The notes under the pieces: generated by a model
Seen by the model: the letters and a program-made list of their open reading frames with translations, nothing else
The model's database searches: none
Told to the model about the DNA's origin: nothing
Assembly (NCBI RefSeq): GCF_035083965.1
Contig: NC_089736.1
Location: 1,193,001-1,257,000 of the forward strand
Length of the DNA stretch: 64,000 nt
Direction: 5' to 3'
Source of the DNA: Branchiostoma lanceolatum
Taxonomy: Eukaryota; Chordata; Leptocardii; Amphioxiformes; Branchiostomatidae
Position numbers and translations under genes: made by a program
Part shown: positions 9,401 to 19,690 of the stretch, one piece after another
How positions within the stretch are numbered: position 1 is the first letter of the stretch
How the letters are laid out: the number at the start of each line of letters is the position of its first letter

Positions 9401-12400
9401 AAATACATGTACTTCTATGGTCTTCTATCGTGTGATACCCTGTGTTTACACAAGCTCTGAGTCTCAGGCGGAGGTTAATGACCCCCACGTTGACCTAACC
9501 CAAGATTTAAGAGGGTCTTGGGGGCGGTATCCGTCGGGCCGGCCGCTAGGAGCGCTAGGCTATATCGTGTGATATCATAGAGATTCATTGGGGGTCTGGC
9601 ATCCAGGCTAGTGTTAGGCCCTATAAGCTACTTGCCTCAGCTCATAACAAACATCTTCGGCCAAGGTGCCAAGGCATTTGCACACCCTGGAAACAGTCTG
9701 GCATCCAGGCTATGGGAACATACGCCAAACTACATCCCTTAAGTGTCAAATGGAACCGTCCTTTCTGTGTAGAGACCTACCTACCTGAGTGCAGGCCTGG
9801 TCCAAGGTACGCCATGTGGGAGGGGTGTGGAGGGATCATCAGTTCGCGCTTCTCCCCGACGCACATGTCCATCAGACCCTGGTCCCACCCCGGGATCATT
9901 TGGTCCCGTCCGACCACGAACTGGAGGGGCTGGTTTCGGTGGTAGCTGTAGGGAGAAAACAATTTTTTATCATATCGTAACAGCTTGTATTGCAGTGAAC
10001 TACCATCTAACAAAACAAACAAAAAGATACATTGGCTCTATAGATATAAACGGATAATTTTATTTGGTCTTGATCACTCGCACTGAGTTGAGTTGAGTTT
10101 ATTGACTGAGGATATTCATTCACCTTCCTCCTTTTTTAAGTCGATATTTTGTTTGGAAACAGGTATTATTTCACTTTCAAGTATTGAACAAGCAAAATGA
10201 AATCACTGAAAAAGCATTTGGGCCTTATTTCTTTCTTTCTATCTTTCTCTCTTTCCATATCATCCTCTCTTTCTGTTCCTCCCACTCTTGTTGTTGTAGA
10301 ACTCTCATTTAATCTTTTCTTCTTCCAATCCCTTCTCATTCCTTCACTCCCTCATTCTCTCCTCTCTCACTAGTCCTTTTTTAGTCCTTATTGTAGCCTC
10401 TGTTTAGCCTCTACCAGGCTCCGCGGGATGGCTGCAAAAATAGTAGAAATTGGCCTAATAGAGTGAATAGTATGCCAAGGGAGTTAGCTGCGGAGAGAGG
10501 GTCCAATCTGCCATCCATCGAAATGGAACCTTACTGTATAGCGGACCTACCCTGTATAGCGAAGTACCGCGGCTGATTTCTACTATTTTCCCAACGATAT
10601 GACGGAGCCTGGTAGAGGCTAGCCTCTGTTGATCTCTGGTCTCTATCAGTAGAGGATAAAGTAATGAAAGTGATGACGTGTTGATGATCTGTGCCAGCCG
10701 CCGTTTAGAGTCGCAGATTAACTGCTAATCCCCCATCCACAGATACACGCAATTATCCGTCCTTTATAACTTGTTATCGTCTCGAGTGGCACCGGACGGA
10801 TTTACGGATTAGGAGGGGTGAGTCACCTCGCATGTTCTAGATTAGCGTTGTTGTTTTTTTCACAAACAAGCAAACAATCGTATTTAGTTTTTAAAATGCA
10901 AGGACAAGCTTAGTCTGGATGCGAGACTGTTTCCAGGATCTACACAGACCATCTCCTCGGCTCCAGAACCAACATAACCCCAATGAAATTTTATCCATAG
11001 GGTCCAACTCGAGGAGGGCTATGGTAAAATTTCCTTGGAGGCATGTTGGCTTAGCCTCTACCAGTCTCCGCGGGTCGCTGGGGAAATAGTAGAAATTGGC
11101 CAATTGAGTCAATTGTATGAAGGGAGTCGGCTACGGAGAGAGGGTCCAATAGGCTATCCCCCATGGCCAAAGTCCCCCGGCAAATGTTCTCTCTATTTCC
11201 GACGCGGTTAGTCTGGTAGAGACTATGTTGGCTCTGGAACACAGGAGTTGGTCTGTGTAGACCCTGGAAACAGACTGGCTTCCAGGCTATTTGCATGTGT
11301 AACAAATTAAGAAATAACAGTAACAGATTTGCAGTGCGTCCCGCTGATGTGGCAGACTGTGACGACTCCATGACTCAGTCCGACTTTCCCTAGCCTCCGA
11401 TGCAGACTCCTCCCGGCTGTTTTCTTTTGCAAGTTTAAATACTGTTTTTATACTATCACATTTTTTTCTTCTTATTGCCTTCCCGACCAGCAATAAGAAG
11501 GAAAAAACGTAGTAGTATAAAAACAGTAACTTGCAAAAGAAAACAGCCGGGAGGAGTCTGCATCGGAGGTTAGACTTTCCCTAATCTCTACCAGACTATT
11601 AAACTACGCCCGGACCGTAGGAAGCCTGGTGGAGGCTAGAGTTTCCCGCCGTGAGCAGCCAAAAGGCACAGGCGATACTCATTACGGGTCCGGACCCAAC
11701 ATTCCGCCGTGCTGAACGGATATGGGGAGAAGTCCTTTACTGATACTTTCGTCCTCACAGGATTATATAAACAAACGTCAGTATGGATGGCGTATACAGG
11801 ATCTCCGTTTGCCGATGTATCTATGTACTCTCCAAGCAGAGGAGTGGGTCCGGCAGGTTTTTGACGTGTTTTTAGGCGTTTTTGTCGGGCTTTCTACTTT
11901 GTCATGGTTCCTTTCTATCTTTAAACCATGACAAAGTAGAAAGCCCGACAAAAACGCCTAAAAACACGTCAAAAACCTGCCGGACCCACTCCTCTGCTTG
12001 GAGAGTAGTATCTATGTATCAATCCTTGTTCCTATCTATGTACATGTATTTGTCCATCCATCCATCCCTCTTTTTCTCTCTGTCTGGCTGTTTTTGTCCC
12101 TCTCTCCCTTTCTCTTCCTGTCTCCTTACCTTTCTTTCTCTCTATACCTACATGACCCATCCCATCTCACTCTATCTTTCTCTGCCTCTTTTTCTCCGGT
12201 CTCTCACTGTCTTTCTTTTTTATGTCTCTCTGTCTGTCTCTCTCTCTAGCCAAAAACCAAGAGCAATGCGCGCGGGGCTTCCGTTCATAAAAGCAAATCA
12301 TTTATGTGACCTACTAACCTCCTAGAAGACCCACAGGTCGACAAATAAAAAGGAACAAAGCCAAAAATTCTTTCCAACATCTGCTTCGCGACCAAAACTC

Positions 12401-15400
12401 CTCAGAAGTCATGTCAACAGTCCTTGAGTCTAACCCAGTCATTTCTAAGAAAACGATTAGATCTATTTCGGTGCGAGTCGCAAATACAAAGCAGGTGCAT
12501 ATGTATCTTATTTAGGAACGTTGCCAGTTTAACGGCGTTGATAGAAGTTGTTCTAGACACAACAGGGTATGATGGATTTGGGAGGCTAGGTTAGGGGTTC
12601 ACAGATACCAGCTATTCACTTTTGGCGGCACTCCGAAAGGTCAATGTGTAACAAAAACGTCAGTCACTACTAGAATAATATCTGGAGCTTTTAGAATTTC
12701 AGACATGAAACTCTAGGGAGCTTTTAGGTGCAAGCATCAGGCGTCGAACACATTTGAAGGCAAAATATAAAAGAACCCAACACACTTTCAAGAAGAGTAG
12801 GGGTGATTACTTAGATGAATACGCGAGCCATAGCGAAGCCGCATCGCACTACTGGCTAACGAATAAGCGTCATGCTTCGTCCTCAGTTTGAGGTTGCTCG
12901 CTTTACTTTATTTACCTACCTCCAGAACCCCCTCCACGCCCTCCCCGTGTACGTGCCGGTCCCCCCGGACGGCCCGCGATAAGCGCGCGGGTTAATTGTG
13001 CGCGGCCTCCCGAACATTTGGTTCGGATTTCCCCGCGGCGACGGGTCAGCACGGCACGGTCTTTAACTCGTAACGGCATCTGTCTGGGGAAAACACTGGA
13101 GACCGATACAGCTTCTCAACAACCGGACCTAATTCAATTTCAATAGTCAGACGAGATGAATTACAGTAACGTTAATCATCGTACAGCTTTTCAAGAACGA
13201 GACATCACCTAATTTCATTCAATTTGTTTTTTTTTATCAACCAGCGGCAGAAACATCAGATCTCTGGTCAGACGATTGAGCTTATCTGATAATCAACTCA
13301 TCACGGAATCTGTCTTGGAAAAACACTGGAGTGTGATACAGCTTTTCAAACAATCAGACTTCACCTAATTCCATTTGGTTCTTATTCACCAGCAGCAGAA
13401 ACATCAGATCTCTGGTCAGACAAGATGAGGTTATCTTAAACTCATCACGGAATCTGTCGGGGGAAAACACGGGAGGCTGAAACAGCTTTTCAACAACTTT
13501 GCTGGACTTTATCAGTGTGGGTACCTACTAAATAGCCTGATCAAATAGACTACGAAATCTATTCTATTTCGAATTCTGTTCTATTTCGAATTCTGTTCTA
13601 TTTCGAAACCGATTCTGTTTCGAATTCTATTCTGTTTCGAATTCTGTTCTATTTCGAATTCTATTTTTTTCCGAATTCTATTCTATTTCGAATTCTATTT
13701 TATTCCGAATTCTATTTCATTCCGACTTCTATTCTATTCCACTCTACCCTAGTAGTCGAAAAGACTGACGCAAAATATCCTAGAGGAGATGCTGGCCCTG
13801 GAACCGAAGAGCTTGTAAGTTGTAAGAGCCCTGAGAACAGTCCGGATTCCAGGCTAAGTCTATCCAACGCTACTATTTCAAGCATGTGAGTTAAAAACTG
13901 GTCTGGTTTTGGATAAGCGATTTTTAAGTGCCACCTGTGACTCTGAATACAGGTTAACGTCCAGTTAGAAATGTCTGTAGGTTTTACCAGAATCTACCAG
14001 TAGCACCGCTATCGGGGTAACGACTCCCCACTGCTAAATAACTTCGGGGCATGCTGGCCCTAAAGCCACAGAGCGTGTATAGACCCTGGCAAAAGTCTGA
14101 ATTCTATCAAAACGCAACTATTCTGAGCATGTGAGTTGGAAACTGGTCTGGTTTTGGATAAGCGATTTTTAAGTGCCACGTGTGGCTCTGAATACAGGTT
14201 AACGTCCAGTTAGAGATATCTGTGAGTTTTACTAGCAGCTATCCTATCGGTGTTTACGACTCCCAACTGCAAAATAACTTCGGGGTTATGTTGACCCTGG
14301 AGCCCAAGAGCTTGTATAGATCTTGGCAAAAGTCTGGCTTCATGGCTAATGTCTATCCAAACGCTACTATCCCGAGCGTGTAAAGGGAAACTGGTGTGGT
14401 TTCCGACGACCGCTAGAAATGTCTGTACAGAAGGTTTTATTTAACAGTTGCGCCGCTATCGTATTTTTACGACTCCCTACTGTAAGTCTTGGATAACTGA
14501 ATCGTAAAACATCATATACGATAACCAGGCTACATATCAACCAGGGATACCACCAAGGTTACAATAGGCTGGCTCAGTGCGTGGACACTGTTGTCATGGC
14601 TATAGAACACCTTGCTGTTGCTTTTATACTTAGCAATTGTAGTGCGAGGCTTGTGTTTTTTTCTACACGTGTAACGTTACTTCTGCAAAGCGCTCTCTCT
14701 CCCTCTCTCTTATTCTCTCTCTCACACCCCCTCTCTCATTCTCTAGCTCTCTTTCTATCTCTTGTTCTCTTTCCATCCATGATCTATCACTGTCTCTCAC
14801 TCTCTCTTTCTCTCTCTCTCTCCCAATCTCTGATCTCCCTCTCTTACTCTCTCAATGTCTCTCAGTGTCTAGAAAGACGTACAAAATTGCCGAAAAGGTA
14901 AGCGACCCTACATCTGCTTGGCGATAACAGGGAGGGCCTGGCGGTGAAAATTGATGTCTTTCCGTCACGGTTAGCTGTGAAGGCGGGAAGACTTGTCATC
15001 ACAGGAAACAATTTCTTAGACAGCTCGTATCAAGGGAACTCGTCTAGAAGGAGGGAGTAGGAGCCTTGGGACGTAAGAAAGAGCCTAGAACTTGACTTTG
15101 AGGCCATCTGGTCAAGGTTAAGGCGACGAAAACGTCTTCACCTTGGGTGACCTTGTCGACCGTGAACGGATTTAGTCCCAAGGAGCCTCAAGACAAACAC
15201 GCCGTCTTGACAGGAGGTCCTGTACTTCGTGACTTGACATTCGTCAAGGTCAAGTGTGAAGCAAGTGCACAAGGAGAGGTCGCTGACTCCTTGAGCTTAC
15301 AAGCTGCTATTTATGTCTCCTCGGATCAAACAAGAACGCGGAGCTGTCAGAAAGGAAGCCGTATTGGGAGCGGGGAGTAGAAAGTGTTTACGGTTTGAAA

Positions 15401-16682
15401 GTAGGGTTATCTTTGATGAGAGATATTGAGAGTGTTCAAAAGCAGGGGAGAGTACATTCTTCAAGCAGAAGCATCTTGGCTTTTAATTTAACTGCGAGAG
15501 TTTGAAAAGTACAAAAAAGGCTGAAGAAAAAGACTCGAATGTTTAAATCTTGATTAATAATTAAGAAGAAGAACATAACAAGTTAACAATTGCTGTGATA
15601 CAGTTTGGGATTAAGCGCGTCGAGTTAGAGAGAGTGAACATGGAATTCGAGATATTTTTAGGTCAGGAGTGTGCATGTGTTCCCCTTCTGTTTTGTGTGA
15701 ACTTTCTCTTGAAGTCAGGAAGTCAGCTACGCAAAATGTGACCATCTCGATACGAATACTGGGAATAAAAAGGCTTTCCCTACAAATCACAGTAAATCAA
15801 AATAGCTCTGCTGTGCCTAACAGAAAATGTCCATTATTGTAAATAAATAAATTCACAATCTTGGTGCCATCCTAGTTAGTTTTAATACCGGGGCTCCCAT
15901 ATCCTCCTCTAACATAGGGCTCTAGGGGAGTTGAGAGCAGGATGGTAGCCCCTACGATGTTCTGACTAGGATGGCACACAGGCAAAATATAAAAGACTTA
16001 CAGACCCCCTTCGCTATTTCCGGAGATACCTCTGTCCAAAGCTCGCTTCATGTGTACCAGCTTAGGTCACATTCCCACGTGCTCACAGTGTGACATGTAC
16101 AGTATCAGTCTACATCTATCTGTATGTTCGCCACATTTGTAAGCGATATAGAAAAGGGGGGCGTTTCATTGATTACTAGTACCGAGGAGAGGGGTATTTC
16201 ATTAGATATCAAAGGGCGTGAGATAGCTGTGGCAACAACAATCCAGAATATTTCTCTGTCGTTGACATAAAGTTGTTTTTTTCACCACTTTATTCACCTC
16301 CACCCATTTTTACAACCAAGAAGAAAATCATAAGATCATACTAAAATTGGAGCAATACTTGAATGTCGTCGACATAAAGTAACAAAGCTACATAAGTTGA
16401 GTAGTGTTACAAACGTGAAGTCGAATTCTACATTTCTGTAAAAGAGAAAAATAACATTAGTTTCTCCTACCTTGAGTCGAACACCCTGCCGTCCGTTGAC
16501 CCCAGTGACCCCATGAAGTGGACCGACAGCAGATCCCCCTCCTTGGTGACCCTGTCGCACGTGTACGGGCGGGACACCACGCGCACGCGCATGCCCATGG
16601 GAGCCTCCACGTTGGTCACGAGAACGGGGAAGCCCAGCACGCCCAGGAAGATCGTTCCCAGGATGGCCAGGAAGCTGCGCAT
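6313..16682 (-). CDS. ER FKBP-type prolyl isomerase with two EF-hands and HDEL
   Basis: Joined from four exons (16682-16471, 9945-9785, 6887-6760, 6477-6313). These give 666 nt, a 221-residue protein with all junctions in phase. Order: signal peptide ([20 protein letters not shown], residues 1-27), FKBP domain (about 33-143), EF-hand 1 ([12 protein letters not shown]), EF-hand 2 ([12 protein letters not shown]), C-terminal HDEL. The FKBP pocket keeps FDSS, the Phe of PLQFVV, the Trp of [10 protein letters not shown] and the Phe of LVFNIELL. The usual Tyr in VHY is Phe and the usual Val of QVIPGW is Met. This layout and length fit the vertebrate FKBP14/FKBP7 group, ER-lumen isomerases acting on collagen and other secretory clients. 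A methionine further upstream is open (16775), but 16682 places the signal peptide at the N-terminus. Orthology to FKBP14 rather than FKBP7 was not tested. Confidence 0.88.
6760..6887 (-). CDS. FKBP exon 3: end of FKBP domain and EF-hand 1
   Basis: The acceptor TTCAAG precedes GTAAACAG and the donor GTGAGAC follows GTGGAG. Encodes [18 protein letters not shown], the last FKBP strands, and [18 protein letters not shown], an EF-hand loop with D-x-D-x-D and Glu at position 12. Enters in phase 1 and leaves in phase 0. Confidence 0.9.
7008..7110. repeat. 73-bp direct repeat with CTCF-like core
   Basis: GCAGTGCAG(C/T)CAGTGACCTG ... AACGCCAGGTGGCGCGC occurs twice, with the cores near 7015 and 7088. 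The core AGGTGGCGC fits the central part of the CTCF motif; the upstream CCA part is weak. Confidence 0.5.
7955..8260. mobile_element. TAGCCTGGA-type foldback element carrying a nested MITE
   Basis: Left end TAGCCTGGATTCCAGACTGG and right end CCTGGAAACAGTCTGCCACC then CAGGCTA are an imperfect inverted pair. Inner arms include GTTCCTCGG and GAGGAGCTGG. Flanks GCCAAAATA and GCCACAACA agree at 7 of 9 positions. It is interrupted by 8045-8149. Related pieces lie at 9670-9710, 10907-11290 and 13790-13860. Confidence 0.65.
8045..8149. mobile_element. Foldback MITE nested in an older element
   Basis: Palindrome TAGCCTGAGTGCC to GGCACTCAGGCTA with inner arms TTAGCTTCCGTCCGCTAC. The 9-bp duplication CTGACTCGG is exact at 8036-8044 and 8150-8158, both within the older element's sequence, so the order of insertion is clear. 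Confidence 0.9.
9785..9945 (-). CDS. FKBP exon 2: core of the FKBP domain
   Basis: The acceptor TTCTCCCTACAG precedes CTACCACC and the donor GTAGGTAG follows ACTCAG. Encodes [20 protein letters not shown] then [19 protein letters not shown], the diagnostic central FKBP segment. The first base completes the Ser of FDSS with exon 1. Confidence 0.92.
10225..10380. repeat. Polypyrimidine (CT-rich) tract
   Basis: Dominated by TTTC, TCTT and CTCT runs, low complexity. Confidence 0.7.
10405..10621. mobile_element. TAGCC MITE, 217 bp, exact 9-bp duplication
   Basis: Ends TAGCCTCTACCAGGCTCC and GGAGCCTGGTAGAGGCTA, perfect over 18 bp, with inner arms AATAGTAGAAAT and ATTTCTACTATT. Exact 9-bp duplication GCCTCTGTT at 10396-10404 and 10622-10630. 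The most intact member of this family in the window. Confidence 0.93.
10907..11290. mobile_element. Older foldback element split by a TAGCC MITE
   Basis: Left arm GTCTGGATGCGAGACTGTTT and right arm with GGAAACAGACTGGCTTCCAG are inverted; CTACACAGACC pairs with GGTCTGTGTAG. It is interrupted by 11052-11224. Confidence 0.7.
11052..11224. mobile_element. TAGCC MITE nested in an older foldback element
   Basis: Begins TAGCCTCTACCAGTCTCCG and ends GTCTGGTAGAGACT. A 9-bp duplication ATGTTGGCT is exact at 11043-11051 and 11225-11233. The body matches 3449-3623 closely (GTCAATTGTATGAAGGGAGT). Confidence 0.85.
11391..11572. mobile_element. TAGCCTCCGATGC palindromic MITE, 182 bp
   Basis: Near-perfect foldback: TAGCCTCCGATGCAGACTCC pairs with GGAGTCTGCATCGGAGGTTA, and the arms continue for about 75 bp through GGCTGTTTTCTTTTGCAA. 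Exact 9-bp duplication GACTTTCCC at 11382-11390 and 11573-11581. A second copy lies at 47854-48031. Confidence 0.93.
11826..12007. mobile_element. TACTCTCCAAGCAGAGG palindromic MITE, 182 bp
   Basis: Arms of about 85 bp are almost perfectly inverted around a short loop near 11915-11925. Ends TACTCTCCAAGCAGAGG and CCTCTGCTTGGAGAGTA. Exact 9-bp duplication GTATCTATG at 11817-11825 and 12008-12016. A decayed relative starts near 60621. Confidence 0.93.
12017..12250. repeat. CT-rich low-complexity tract
   Basis: Dominated by TCTCTCTTTC-like runs. The plus-strand open frame over it (Ser/Leu/Phe-rich) is a composition effect. Confidence 0.75.
13076..13505. repeat. Tandem repeat, three imperfect copies
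   Basis: (G/C)ATCTGTC ... GAAAACACTGGAG ... ATACAGCTTTTCAA recurs starting near 13077, 13309 and 13450, with CAGAAACATCAGATCTCTGG shared by two of them. Confidence 0.75.
13556..13745. repeat. About 17-bp minisatellite
   Basis: Repeats of CGAATTCTGTTCTATTT with variants, about ten copies. Confidence 0.85.
13861..14500. repeat. About 245-bp tandem repeat, 2.6 copies
   Basis: TATCCAACGCTACTAT-like starts at 13861, 14105 and 14353; GGTCTGGTTTTGGATAAGCG and ACAGGTTAACGTCCAGTTAG are shared by the first two. Periods 244 and 248 bp. Confidence 0.85.
14690..14865. repeat. (CT)n-rich tract
   Basis: CTCTCTCT-dominated low-complexity sequence. Confidence 0.85.
15861..15978. repeat. Inverted-repeat-bounded segment, possible MITE
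   Basis: TGGTGCCATCCTAGTTAG at the left pairs with CTGACTAGGATGGCACA at the right. No target duplication was made out. Confidence 0.45.
16471..16682 (-). CDS. FKBP exon 1: signal peptide and start of FKBP domain
   Basis: Starts at the ATG 16682-16680. Encodes a hydrophobic signal peptide ending near TNVEA, then [19 protein letters not shown] and VHFMGSL ... GRVFDS. The donor at 16470 reads GTAGGAG after TCAAG. Confidence 0.88.
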
Positions 16683-17100
16683 GCCCGATGACGTCATCAA
16701 GCTCATCTTCTTGTCTGTTTCCATCTTCAGATTCTGCATCACTTTTGGAAGAAAATCAGCTGTCCCTAGTATCAAACTCTTTGTTTTCCTAGAAAGCTTT
16801 GCTCAATAAGCGAAAATAAATCTCCCAATCTTTCTTCACAGCAAGTTTCAAATTCCGTGCGTCTGCCAATTAATTACAAAGCGGCTAAAAGCTTTATCCA
16901 AAGCGCGGCGTACAAAGTTTTCAACTTCTCTGTCGGCGCGTTTGGGCAGCTGAAAGCCTGCTTTTATCCTCGGGGAAGAAAACTCCGACACGGTCCTGCC
17001 AAATTGGAAAACCCAACTTCGGAAATTAACCAGGACGTTTCAATTGACCGTACGGGAAAGTCTGGAAGTTTGACGTTCCGGGTGTGAATTGAGAGACCGG
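16683..17100 (-). promoter_or_regulatory. FKBP 5' UTR and promoter region; palindromic CRE at 16689-16696
   Basis: A full TGACGTCA palindrome lies just 5' of the chosen start codon. CREB/ATF factors bind this sequence, and ATF-family control would suit an ER chaperone, but the site may simply lie in transcribed 5' sequence (an upstream in-frame ATG exists at 16775). No TATA box is evident. Confidence 0.3.
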
Positions 17101-18720
17101 AAGCTCGATCCAACAACAGTTCTAGTCAAAATTACTCCCCTAGACGGACAACTTAGCAACAAATAAAACGTATACTACAGATAGCCCGTATCTAGGATTC
17201 CGGCCGTTAAAAAAGGAAATACTGTAGTTACAAAATACGGCCTTTGCTTGTTCCGCAGTTCACACCTCTCGCAATCCGGCAAGTTCGTGTTGAAAGAAAG
17301 TCTCGGAGTTTGACGTCCAGGGTCTGAACTGTTTGAGCGGAAGTTTGACCCAACAACAGAGGGGAACAGACCGTCTCCGATGCCGTAACCAGTCCCAAAT
17401 GTGGGACGGAGAGACGGATATGTCCGGCCAGCTGGCCTGGTGTCAGGATGGCCGGCACGGTGTGAGAAAAACTCGCCCAACTGCAACAACACGACCACAA
17501 CCCCGCACAGACGGTCCTTTGTCGTCGGAAACAACTTTGTCTTCCTTCCAATCCGCTGTCCTCACTGCTCCACCTACGAACAGACCAACAGACGAACGCA
17601 CGGTGACGATCGAGCAACTTGTTTTGGTGAAGACCTACGACCGGCCGGCTTCCACTAGTCCTCAGGCGGTGAATATAATCCTCAAGTCGCTCAGCTAGTC
17701 CAGGTTGCGATGTAATGATCACAAGTCCGGTTTTGTCCCAGTTCTTGTCGAAAAGATGTTGTTGGATGGGCAGCTTGGCAACAAATAAAACGTATGCTAT
17801 AGATAGCCAGGCCTCTAGAATTCAAGCCGTAAAAAAGGAAATAGTCACAAAATCCGGCCTGGGCTCCAGGCTTGCTCCGTTGGGATTGTAGCTCAATCCT
17901 CCAAGATCACACCTCACGCAAACCTGCTGGTTATGTCCCAGTTCTTGCCGCGATGACTGTTGAAAAAGTAAAATCCCATTTGTCAACAAGCCGCCCGCCG
18001 CTGTGACGACGCGAATCGATCTCTTGTCTCTTCTCGGCTATCTGTCCACAGTGTGCTTCCAATAAAACGACCCCCTCTAGCTGACCGCGGACTGGAACAA
18101 ATAGAACCCGTACAGCTGAGTCCTGATCGCTAGGAATAGTGATGTTTTCACCGCCAGGAAGCGACCATTAAAGTATTTAAGAAGACACACGAACGCGCGA
18201 ACGTGTGGACCGACGTGTCCGGCTCGAGCCCGTCAGGTCTGACCCCCGGGTGTCGGTTGCACGGCTTGCGGGAGCAGGCTGCGGTGGCGCCGAGGGAAGC
18301 GGTTGGTTGGACACGGGCCAAGCAGGCTGAGTGCTGAGGGCCGGCTTTAACTGGGGGCTCGCTTGGGAGATGTAGGGACCCTCGATACGAACACCAGTGG
18401 AGGTTTCAAATCGTATCAAACGAAGGAGGTTATATATTCTTAAGCACTGGCTCTGTCGTGAACAAGATCGTTTTCAAAAGGGATGCTTGGAAAAGAACAA
18501 AGATATCTCCTTTTATTCGGTACGCCCGCTACGCCTTCTGTTTCATGAGGCAGACGTTGTCGCCGGAAACCTCCTTATAGAGCCTCTTGATGACCGCGTG
18601 GTACACTTCTGTTTCTTGTTTGGGGTTTTCCGGTCAAAGGGCAAATTAGAATCGTCTGCAGTTATATCTACAGTCGCAGGGGGTCACTGCTGTAGGGTCC
18701 GTTGTACTGTAGAAATGAAG
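17101..18720. other. Intergenic region between divergent FKBP and Z2
   Basis: Contains a diverged direct repeat: GCAACAAATAAAACGTAT(A/G)CTA at about 17157 and 17777, and TTTGACGT ... CCAACAACAG at about 17070-17120 and 17310-17355. Open frames at 17228-17722, 17333-17698 and 18177-18419 overlap each other on both strands and show no recognisable domain. Confidence 0.5.
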
Positions 18721-18722
18721 TT

Positions 18723-18948
18723 TGGGTAATCAGGCTGTTGAGATCACTGTGATCTTTCACCTCTGACCCTTGACACCTACGGCCGTTATTCTGACAGGAA
18801 GACCACATAGCGCCTCGAAGTGTCACAATTTGTGCCTCCATTCTCAGCCTCAGAGTCATCAGAGAGTTTCAAATTAGGACTAGACAGACTTCTTAGAACG
18901 CCAAGACAAACTTCGTGTGGAATCTAGACTTCCGGAGTCGCGGCTAAG
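18723..18948 (+). promoter_or_regulatory. Promoter block and leader exon of Z2
   Basis: GGGTAATCAGGCT, then a DR1-like TGACCCTTGACACCT (18764-18778, one change from the array consensus), then the leader to the donor at 18948 (CGGCTAAG then GTGAGAAA). The intron runs 742 bp to the acceptor at 19690. The intron carries TTCTCCAAGCAGATGA, a motif also found at MITE ends. Confidence 0.75.
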
Positions 18949-19690
18949 GTGAGAAAGAACTTTTGTTTTCCTTGGAATACTAAAGATGGAGGTCAGAAGG
19001 TCACGGGTCAGGCACGCCATGCAGGAATTCCAACATTCTCCAAGCAGATGAGTCGATCGGGGGTGTTTTGTTGGTTTCTGCTTCTCTACATCTATCTGTA
19101 ATAGTGTGCACTTTGTTTGCGCCACCCCCGCTACGGTGAAAGCGCGCACCGTGTGAGAATTTTTGGCAGGGGGAGGGGGGCGGAGAGACAGCTGTTGGCG
19201 GAATGATACAGTACATACAGTGTGTGGCGGTTTACAGTGTACGAAGTTTGTGTATGCTTCAATCAGGAACCGGCTACTTTGGCTCAACAGTCATTTTATT
19301 TAACGTAGTCATTTTAAACTTCTGTGTTAAACTTGCATGATATGGCAGCCAGTCCCATACTAGACCCATACTACCGTGCTTTGGCCAGGCTCTCCTCGGA
19401 GCAAATGGGACTTTCCGCCGCCGGAGTTTTCCTTTGCACCCGGTACGGTAAACAACCACCAGGTGCAAAAGATAACCTAGCCTTCAGAGATCTCCGCCTG
19501 TCCTGAAGAAACCGTGACCAAAGATAGCCTGACCTAACGACCACGGAAGTTGACGGTCCCTGACCATTCTTCATGTATCGCTAGGGGGCTTCAACTTCAA
19601 CAAATTACCCACAACGCATCAGTTCTTTACATTGTGCATGTGCACTTCAAACCGTGATATACCTTACTGACAATGTTTTTCAACTATTAG

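Larger units (their letters stand above)
6888..9784 (-). other. FKBP intron 2
   Basis: About 2.9 kb. Contains a 73-bp direct repeat with CAGGTGGCGC (7010-7110), nested foldback MITEs (7955-8260), a TCTGCTTGGAGATTA end near 9080 and fragments carrying GGAAACAGTCTGGCATCCAG (9670-9710). Open frames such as 7486-7689 show nothing recognisable and no codon signal I would defend. Confidence 0.6.
9946..16470 (-). other. FKBP intron 1
   Basis: About 6.5 kb, non-coding as far as I can see. Contains three or more MULE-like MITEs (10405-10621, 11052-11224, 11391-11572, 11826-12007), CT-rich tracts, and three tandem-repeat fields (13.08-13.5, 13.56-13.75, 13.86-14.5 kb). The open frame at 15147-15380 is unrecognised and not called. 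Confidence 0.6.

Noticed and set aside
11882-12325. Ser/Leu/Phe-rich plus-strand frames at 11.9-12.3 kb and 14.58-14.9 kb
   Set aside because: Translation of CT-rich low-complexity DNA.
17228-17722. Mutually overlapping frames at 17.2-17.7 kb on both strands
   Set aside because: No domain, no splice-supported structure, and the region is made of diverged direct repeats.
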